Origin: Linanthus parryae | Taxonomy: Eukaryota > Streptophyta > Magnoliopsida > Ericales > Polemoniaceae | Direction of reading: 5' to 3' | NCBI GenBank assembly: GCA_023055425.1 | Contig: JALGPY010000014.1 | Coordinates: 1,242,501-1,306,500 of the forward strand | Length of the DNA: 64,000 nt | Shown: positions 32,168-41,100 of the stretch, piece after piece | Position numbering within the stretch: the first letter of the stretch is position 1 | Layout of the letters: each line of letters opens with the position of its first letter | Notes under the pieces: generated by a model | Database searches by the model: none | What the model was told of the DNA's origin: nothing | Seen by the model: the letters and a program-made list of their open reading frames with translations, nothing else | Made by a program: the position numbers and the translations under genes

Positions 32168-35100
32168 AGAGAATCTGCCATGAAGAAGAAACATGGCGAA
32201 CGTTTTAGTTCCATCCTTAGACTTCTAGAATCTGGAGCAGCTACTTCTGTTGTCACCTCATCTTTTCATGCCACCCAAGAGGTCTCAGGTTTGCTCATGC
32301 TTTCTTGAATAACAAATAAACGATTCAATACATGAGGAGAAAAAAAATAGAGAACATTAGTTTATCGTATTCATTTCCTACTCCTTACAACTGTGCCTTC
32401 ATTGAGAAAGGCAGTTTCTTGACGTTCCGAGTGCTGCATCTTCTCAAGATTCCTCAAGAAGTACTGCTACTGATCCTGAAGTGGCTAACTCCCTAGCGAC
32501 TAATGCTGGAAAACAGCCTAAACCAGAAGGTGTTTCGAGGAGAAAAGAGGACACTACAAATAATCAGAAGCAAATTATTCCAGTTAAGGATTAATGGCGC
32601 TTCGCCGCTTCCACATTATTACATTGGTTAATTTGAAGTCAACTTCTTCAGCAACATGGTAGTTGACAGTTTAGTAATCGCTCTAGGTTTTCTCTGAAGG
32701 GGTTCAAGTTATAGACCCATACCTTTTTTCGTGATACTGACATTTACCCCTCTGTCCCAATATTTTTGTTCCTTTGGGGATTCCAACTTTGGAAGGGGAC
32801 ATATATTCATGACATCCCCACTGACTTTTTACCATGTCATTTACTTGAATAACCACGCTTTATTCTACTTCTTGATGATATCACTCCTACTTTTTTTAGG
32901 GCAAATTGGAAAACCTACCATAGTATTCATAGTGTCAAGAGGGCTGGCGCGGCTCCAAAACACAAACCCGCTCCCCTACACAATAGCCCGGCCTGAAATT
33001 GGTCCGGGTCGCGTTTAACCCTAACGGCCCGGCCCCCTCACAAAAGAAGCCCCTCCGGATAACCCGACCCCTCCGGTCCGGGCCGGCTCCCCAAAAAACC
33101 CTCCAGTTAGCTAATTTTTTTTTATTATTTTGACCATTTTAAGCTGGACCAGCCCGGCCCCCTCCCGACCCCGAAGTCCGGAACTCAAGGGCTTCTAGCT
33201 CCTAACCGGTCCGGAACACTTTCCTCCCCCATCAGCCCAGCCTGGCCCCTTCCATCCCAGCCCGGCCCCCATGTCAGCCCGGACCGACTTGGCCTGGGCC
33301 GGCCCTTTGACACCTTGAAATATTATGAGTCACCAAAAAGGAAAGTGGACAGAAATTTTGGGACAGCCTAGAATAGGGGAACAAAATATTAGTACAGAGG
33401 GTGTAGCATAGAGATCGACGGAAATCATTGTAGACATACTCTTTGTTATGTAACCCAGAAGAGGTTGTAATTCTCACTGACTCATTCATGCTTTCTGCTT
33501 TAGACTGATGCGGATGGAAGTCAAGAGATCTCATCTACAGCTTCATTTTCAAAAAGAATGGACAAGCACATAGATTATGATAAATCCCTTGTGAAGTTTG
33601 ATGCTAAGTCTGAACTTGTTGGTTCTCCAAAAAGGCCTATTATTTTGCAATTAACTTCATCTTCCATGGTGGAGAGTTCAATTGACTCGCAACAGGGACT
33701 ACTAAAGCAAGATTTAGTCAAGGAAACTCCCAGCAAAGAGCCATCATCCGCAGCTTCAGTTTTAGAAAGATCACAGGTGCTAGTCAATGACACAAATTTT
33801 AGTAAACCAGCCGAAAAATCCAAACGACCTAAGCTTTTTTTTCAAGAAGCCTCGTTCATCCAACAGAAGAATGAACAACCAAATCAGCAGGAGGAGCAAA
33901 AGCCTCTCAGAAGAACTCCTAGCAATGTAAGGAAAATGATAAGTGCCTTTGAAACTAGTCTAGATAAGGTATTTACATATTATGCCTCGAAAAGTATTCT
34001 CCAAGTTCTGCATTTTTCTTCATCAGATTCGTTGAACGTGAACTGAATGCAGGATTTGAGACGCATTAAACCACCACCTATGGAAGTTCAATCTCATCCC
34101 GTTGAGGAAAAAACTCTTAAAGAAAACCCTAATCCGGCCAAGCTGAAATTTGGAAAGCTCAACAACCCTTTTCTCACCAGGGAGTTGAAACAGATTCAGA
34201 GGAATGAAACGAAAATGGGAGACATAATCAGTTTGGATCTAGGGTTGCAGATGACCAAAACATCTCCAGAATCCGGAGAGTTGAAGGATTTGAGTTCTGC
34301 AGAGTCAAAAGTTGCAGAAACTGATTCCTTTGCGAAAACTCAGGAAGATTTGGTGAAATTACCCGTGGTGGAAGCATCAGCAGCAGCTACTTCACCTGAG
34401 AAATCTGTGTCTAATGTTGAGCAGAATACTTGTGGAAATGCAGATGAAAGTGCTACCCAGCATCTGGAAAGAGTAAAACCAGGAGATTCGCGTGGTAATG
34501 GACATGATTCATTAGGAAGTTCTGGTGCATGGATATTTGCAGATCATGCCAGACGTTTGTGTGTAACTACTGGAAGCAAACATGCAACTGATCTAGTAGA
34601 ACCTTGTGAAAGTGAACAAACGAACCACGAAGGAGAGAAGATCTTTCATCTTCGAGAAAAGGTATTGAAATTAAGTTTTTCCAGTTCATTAGACATAATG
34701 CGTCCTATGACGTGCAATCAGTTCATGTTCATCAATCTTATGGCAAGAATGAAGCAGTACCTGGAGTTGAAGCATGTTATGAATAATGCCTTATCTAGAC
34801 TTCTCTCAAGGGCAATTGCTATTTTCCTTTAGAGCATCTCACTAGTGCTCTCTACTTAGGCCCCACCTCATTTCAGCTCCAAAATCGTCCGAAAAACATA
34901 GTGCCCCAGGGACACATGTGCCCTCCACACTACGCTAGGGCGCACATTCACCCCTTCAGGTTTGACAAAGACACGTCCACCCCTTCCAGTTTGGGAAATG
35001 ATACTTTCACTCGTTTAGTGTACAAAATTTCTTGATACCTACACTCTGTGAAAGGGGTGAAAGTGTCTTTGTGTCAAACCCGAGGGGTTGAAAGTGTCCT

Positions 35101-35970
35101 TCCCTACCTTTTATGAACAGTGGCGTGCCCTTTCCCCAACGGGTTAGACACATACCAATAAGTGCATGAACAGCGAAGCCCGAGAGCCCTAACGAGTAAA
35201 CATGTTGTTGCATTTCTAGGAGTTATAGTCATACATTGAAATAGTCAAGCCAGGGCATGCATTAGTTTCCTATGCATTCAAATTGTCTACTTCTTGTTGG
35301 TTTGAGATTCTTTACACAATGACATGTTGATATTTGACATTTTGTTTTGGCAAGGGATTAATTTCTCTCGTTTCATCATTGTGTTATAATTTTATTCAGA
35401 ATGATAGATTCCAGTCCGAAAGCTGCACCGATATGGAGAATGCCAACACGAATTCTCACGAGATGCAGAAACCAAGACCAGAGAGCTCCGCAGAAGCTGG
35501 AAATCCTGGAGGACCAGTTGGTGGGCAGGTTAATACAATACCCAGTCTCTGAATTCTTAGTTATGGGCGGATCCACGTGTTGATTGCAGTATATTTCTTC
35601 AGTTTTTCGGTTTAGCCCTTCAAAAACTTCACTATAGCCCGCGCTCACATTTGAAAATTAGAAGTATACTGTTATATTGAGTAATTTTTTTCAGTTTAGC
35701 CCCCACTGTAACAACAAATTCCTGGATCTGCCCCTGTTTACTGTAATCTTTGGGTTCGTTGGCATGGACATCTAACAGCTGTGTGATTGTTGTTGCTTCA
35801 TTCTTCTGTTGCAGGTTGTAAAAGTCGCGATAATGGTGGCTTTTGGAGCATTAGTTCTTCTTACGAGACAGAGAATGCCCAGGTACATGAACTGTTTTTC
35901 ATGAACGAATTGATCTTTCCTTCATGAACCGTGGAAATGAATGCCAGTTTTGTTTTGATAATGCAGATGA
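32168..35970 (+). CDS. Copy B of exons 6-12 of the C2/tail-anchor gene (headless duplicate)
   Basis: Exons: 32168-32281, 32415-32582, 33504-33968, 34053-34661, 35400-35528, 35815-35882, 35967-35970. Every exon keeps the phase of its copy A partner and none contains a stop or frameshift. Splicing exon 5 (ending 25817) to 32168 would give a 627-residue protein. Exon 6 here has an 18-base insertion coding six extra residues (SSFHAT) and exon 9 has an internal gain and losses. The membrane helix, MPR end and stop are identical. No start codon or promoter equivalent to exons 1-5 is present, so the exons are used either as alternative 3' exons of the upstream gene or not at all. In exon 8, I count 17 residue differences in 155. 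Confidence 0.7.
32931..33314. mobile_element. GC-rich terminal-inverted-repeat element, copy 2
   Basis: The left end GTGTCAAGAGGGC and the right end GGGCCGGCCCTTTGACACC are inverted. The inside has many CCCGGCCCC words. It is inserted in the intronic Stowaway of unit B. Unit A has the empty site (CTACAATATTTTTAATCAGC). Flanks AGTATTCAT and AATATTATG suggest a decayed 8- or 9-base target duplication. Confidence 0.75.
34939..35105. mobile_element. Mutator-like MITE fragment in intron 9 of copy B
   Basis: TTCACCCCTTCAGGTTTGAC and the inverse words GTCAAACCCGAGGGGTTGAA bracket the GGGTAAAAGACAC-type interior (GGGGTGAAAGTGTCTTTG). It is absent from unit A. Confidence 0.55.
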
Positions 35971-36072
35971 CAGAAGATGACAGATTCTTTGATGTTCCGA
36001 CGATACACATGGCGATGTGGTGGAACAGTTTCTATCGACCATTTTTTTCGTAATTTTTTCTCTATATTTTTA

Positions 36073-36078
36073 AATAAA
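36073..36078 (+). terminator. Candidate poly(A) signal of copy B
   Basis: AATAAA at the same place as in copy A. Confidence 0.45.
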
Positions 36079-36416
36079 CTGGAGGAGATAACAGTATATT
36101 CCCAATTCTCTTGTTAGATACGGTTCCCTCGGGCCTAATGTTGTAAATTTATTTCTTAATTTTTTGGCACATAGCCTTCATTGAGCTGCTCTATTCGATT
36201 CCTTCATTGTTATTGTTGTTCAATCGGCAAATATACTCTAGCTCCAAAGGAATGGAGTTGGTTATGAACACTTTTTTTTTTTTTTTTGGTGAATCCGATT
36301 TTTGTGATGAAAAGGAAAAAAATTGAGGTATTTGAACACCAAATGTTTAGGTTGTTTGGGGTCAATCGACTGACTCATAAGAAGTTGCGACCCCAACTTG
36401 TTAAGTTTACGATTCA

Positions 36417-36593
36417 ATTGCTGATCGGATATATGATATATGTATTGAGTTTAACTACCTTTTTATGATGATATGAGAACCTGCAGCTGCTTCTAGTTAG
36501 ATGAAATTGCTGATCGGATATATGATGATGTATTGAGTTTAACTACCTTTTTATGATGATACGAGAACTTGCAGTTGCTTCCAGTTAGATGTG
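36417..36593 (+). repeat. Two tandem units of about 89 bases
   Basis: Both units read ATTGCTGATCGGATATATGA, then GAGTTTAACTACC, then CTTGCAGTTGCTTC-like and end GTTAGATG. They start just after the end of duplication unit B. Noncoding. Confidence 0.85.
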
Positions 36594-37361
36594 TAATGGA
36601 TAAATATTTTCATGGTATAATAGAACGCATAGTACACCTTAAATCCCACAATCAGCAAAGCAAATAGGTATCCGATGAGTTCCCCCAAAGTTCGAACTCA
36701 ATGCCTCTAGGGAAACACCTCGAAAGGTATTAACTACTCCTCTTCTATTAAGACCATCTCCTATGGCGAAGGGTTCTTCGAACCCTTAACCCTCTCTGTC
36801 TCTGCCACTCACTTCCTAATATTAACAGAATTGCCATCCCCTCCTCCAAAAGGGGAGGGCTTCCCTAATCCCTACCCGTCTTTCAAAATTTGAATGAAAA
36901 GAAAGAGAAGTGTGGAGCTAGATCACCTAAAATCTCTGGGAGGAGCTCCCGTTCCCAATCCTCGCTCCGGCGTTTTCAGCTCGAATTCGCTTATAATCCT
37001 CGCTCCTAAAATTATAGAGCGCGTTTTCACCAACGCTCTGTATTTTATGAGCAATGAGTCTCACTAATAAGTTATCAAACCTCTTCAAAACTAAGTCAAA
37101 TTAGAATTTTAACTAAAATGACATAGTCAACCACTTACAGAAATAGTCTCCTGCCTCAATGTATGTCAAGTTCTCATGACTAACACTCATTCAAGCTGAA
37201 CATGCATTACATTTTTCAGTACATGAGGTTCCAGTTTTATATATAAGCTTTTCTAGTTGTTGCCACAAAATCTAAATTGTTCAAAAATTCAATACGTAAT
37301 ATGTTTATATCTAAAATTATATTAAATATATAATTTATATACGCGTTCTCGTGACGCTCTT

Positions 37362-37386
37362 TTATATATATATATATATATATATA
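37362..37386. repeat. (TA)n microsatellite
   Basis: About twelve TA units, followed within 150 bases by AGAGAG tracts (37485-37522). Confidence 0.9.
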
Positions 37387-37635
37387 AATAATTTGTCGCT
37401 TTCGCACTCCTTCTCTCGCTCCCGCTCTAGATGACTTAGGTGTGGAGGTATAGTGAAAGGAGATATAGAAAGAGGAGCAGAACAAGAAAGAAAGAGAAAG
37501 AGAAAAAGAGAGAGAGAGAGAGTTGTGCAGCTTCCGTTACAGGTGCCCCCGAAGACTACCATTGGAGATGGCATAGAGTGGATGTTTTGAACCAAATTTC
37601 TGCGCAACACCACTAGTTTTCACAACATTTTTGCA

Positions 37636-37896
37636 GGTAAAAGATGCTTTTGCCCCCTCAAGTTAGATGCAGAGACACGATTTCCCCTTCAGCTTGGGGT
37701 GATGGTCCGTTTGTGACGCTTGCCAAATTTTAAGACAGTTGCACTCCTCAATAGTGATGCCGTTAGTTTAGGTGTGATGGTCCGTTGCTGGTTGTAGTTT
37801 GTTTTGCCAACTTGAAGTGTGGAAGTAAGACAGTCAGAAAATGTAAGTGTCCATAATTTAACACATTAAAAGGGGTGAAAGTGCCTTTTACCCTTT
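37636..37896. mobile_element. Mutator-like MITE (GGGTAAAAGACAC family)
   Basis: GGTAAAAGATGCTTTTGCCC at the left is inverted as GGGGTGAAAGTGCCTTTTAC at the right. It ends about 100 bases before the promoter elements of the GRWD1 gene. Confidence 0.6.
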
Positions 37897-37996
37897 TCTA
37901 TTGATAAATTTCTTCACTTTTTTTTGGACAATCAATTTCTTCACTTCTTGCTCTGCCTGATTAGAAAAAGAACCATAAAAGACAAGAGAAAACAAA

Positions 37997-38120
37997 TGGG
38001 CCAAATAAATTAAGCTTTTTAATTGTTTGACTTATTACTCAAAAGCCCAATTGGTCTGGGCCGGCCGGATTCTAAACCCAGCCCGAATAAGCCCATAACC
38101 ATATAAAAGTAAAACCCTGA
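37997..38120 (+). promoter_or_regulatory. Site II (TGGGCY) cluster and telo-box-like motif of the GRWD1 gene
   Basis: Four TGGGCY words lie at 37997-38002, 38044-38049 (reverse), 38057-38062 and 38090-38095 (reverse). AAACCCTGA follows at about 38112-38120 and again at 38187. Site II plus telo-box pairs are known from promoters of plant ribosomal-protein and ribosome-biogenesis genes, which fits the product. Confidence 0.65.
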
Positions 38121-38196
38121 AAATCCACCAAAAACCCCTCTTTCTCTTCTTCACTCTGCGTCGTCGTCACCTCCACTGCACCTCCAAACCCTGAAA

Positions 38197-41100
38197 ATGG
38201 TTCGAAGCATCAAAAACCCAAAGAAGGCCAAGAGAAAGAACAAGGTACCAACTGGGTTTCCACCACTTTCACTCAAAGCTCCTTTCTTTTCATTAAATTT
38301 TTGAATCTTGATGATGTATATGTACACAACAATTGCAAACCCCGAACTGGGTTTGATCTTTTATGCATTAAATTTGTGGGTTTCTGATCTTGATTGTTAT
38401 TGTAGAGCTCCAAGAATGGAGAAGGGTCTTCGGATTCGATCCCATCTTTGCCTACAAAGGTATGGCAACCAGGTGTTGACAAAATCGAAGAAGGAGAGGA
38501 GCTTCAGTGTGACCCTTCAGCTTACAATTCACTCCATGCCTTTCACATTGGCTGGCCATGTTTAAGGTCTTGAATTTATCCTATATTTTACTAAAAGATT
38601 GTGTTTTTGTGTTGTTTGATTGAGGGTGAGTGTGGTATGAGGGGTGGTTTGGTATGACTTATAAGCAACTTATAAGTCAGTTTCTGATTATAAGTTCAGA
38701 CCAACTTATAAGTGGTGTTTGGTATGGACTTATAAGCTGAAAAGTTGGAGTTGTAACAATTGAGTCTAGAAAAAGCTAGGTTCTTCAAGCTTTTTTTGAA
38801 CTTTTTGACTTAACATCTTTTTTCACCAAAAACACGTGACTTTTTTGTCATAGACTTTTTTGACATGAACTTATAAGTCTACTTAAGGGTGAGTTTATGT
38901 CAAAAAACTTATTTGCAACTTAACTTAACTTATAAGTTTATGTCAAAAAAGTCTACCACAAAAAAGATGGGGGTGTTTGGTGAAAAAGATGTTTAAGTCC
39001 AAAAGTTCAAAAAAAGCTTCAAAAACCCAACTTTTTCTAGACTCAATTCTAACACTATGGACTTATAAGTCGGACTCCAACTTTTCAGCTTATAAGTCCA
39101 TACCAAACACTACTTATAAGTTGGCTTCAACTTATAATCCAAAAATGACTTATAAGCTGCTTATAAGTCATACCAGCCCCCCCCCCCCCCTCTGAATGAT
39201 TTGTCTATAATTGCATTTTCATATTCTTGTATGTGATTGAAAACCTAATTTGTGGAGTTCCGAGTTTTGTGACAGTTTCGATGTGTTGCGAGATTCTCTT
39301 GGTTTGGTTAGGACGGAGTTCCCACACACTGTCTTTTGTGTTGCCGGCACTCAGGTGAGCTCCATTGATCCTCTTATTCAGTTTAGTTTGATCATTTTTA
39401 TTGCTATGTTAGTCGTGATTTTTGGGATTTGTGACAAAAGGACCGATTGATCGAAGGCTGTGATCTTGCACCAAAATACAAATTTGGGGAGAATATTTTC
39501 CCGAGAGAAATGTTTTTTTCAAATAATATACGCGCGCGCTAATTTTCAGATTCTTGTATAACATTACAAACTCGTTAAGTTCCCCAATTCACTATTTCGT
39601 TTTAATAATTGGAATGGAAATCTATTGAAGAGGTTGAGTTTTGATAGAGAGTCCAAAGAATGGCTTATGATCATGTTGTAGAGAAGATTTCGTTCAAAAC
39701 ACGATGACCCTTGCTGTGATTATGCTCTCATAACGTTGTTCCAAAACAGGTTAATGATATTCAGATTCAAGGATCAAAAGCTCTATGAGTAGAAATAATG
39801 TTTTCAATTGCCATCATATGTGTGACCTCTCGGACTAAATTAGTGGTCGAATTTTTCTGCTACCCAAGATTCTGTCCGTTTGGCACAGATCTGCCTGTTC
39901 ATAGTGGTCACTGAGAGTTAACAAAATCTTATTAACAGGCAGAAAAAGCTTCTTTTAACTCTATCGAGATATTTAAACTCTCCAACATTTCTGGAAAGAG
40001 ACGTGAACTCGTCCCTTCGAAGTCTACCGGAGATGACGCTGAAATGGACAGCGACAGCAGTGATAGTGATGAGGATGATGAAGTCGGCGGAGGACCCACA
40101 ACACCCGTTTTACAGGCAAGCCATCAGTTTCATGATTCATAGGCTATCTAATTTTCTGTACATGCCATGTATTGTTCTAGCCTGACAATCTTTTATGCAT
40201 CTACAGCTGCGCAGGGTAGCTCATCAAGGAACTGTTAATCGGATCCGCGCGATGCCCCAAAACCCTCATATATGTGCATCGTGGGCAGATACTGGCCATG
40301 TGCAGGTGAGTTAATGAAGGGCTTTGCATTGTTCCGTCATGAAGCAAATGTTTTTCTTACTGTGGACTAAGTTAACTGCTTGCAAGTTCATCAACTTAAG
40401 ATGCCAAATTAATTTTTGATTGGCTCTAGGTCAATGGCTTGCATATCTCCTTCGACTTTCTCACGATTTTGTCATCAATTGTCTTCACGATTTGCTAAAT
40501 TACTTTGTTCAATGGTACTAAATCATCAGTATATGTGTAGTTCAACTGGCCCAAATCGACTCTTTTCATGATTTCAACTCCGCAAAAAGATACAAGAACT
40601 TCATATTTATTTTTTCATTGTATCACGTATTATGAAAAGATTAGGAAGTTCTTGTATCATTTTAGAGATGACACCGTCACTTCAAATATGTGAAAAAAGT
40701 CAACAGGACAAACTTTTTTGGAACGGAGGGAGTGCAAATGATTGACACACTTCACTTTTTGGGTTACTCCAAACTGGGTGTTCCCTTTATATTACAATAA
40801 TAAAAAAATAAAAAATCATTGATCACGATGCCAAATTCCCTGCATCTAAGATTCTGAAAAGAGACTGATTTTTTTTCACATCTTCATAACTCTTATGTAG
40901 GTATGGGACTTCACCTCTCAGCTCAATTCTTTGGCAGAGTCAGAAACTAATGCCGGCAGAGATCCACCTGCAACCACTCAAGCTCCGTTGGTTAAGTTTG
41001 GCGGGCATAAAGATGAAGGTTATGCTATAGACTGGAGTCCTCTTGTCCCAGGAAGGCTCGTTACAGGTACTTTTAAGAATCTTCTTAACTTTTCTCTCAG

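Larger units (their letters stand above)
30837..36348 (+). repeat. Tandem duplication unit B
   Basis: Collinear with unit A from CATCACAAACAAACAATGAG to GTATTTGAACACCAAATG. It has no counterpart of exons 1-5. It is longer than A because of a block of about 1 kb at 30909-31976, the GC-rich element at 32931-33314 and a MITE at 34939-35105. Confidence 0.85.

Noticed and set aside
38642..39178. Possible miRNA precursor
   Set aside because: The hairpin is far longer than usual miRNA precursors and is made of two MITE copies. A siRNA-type source is more likely.
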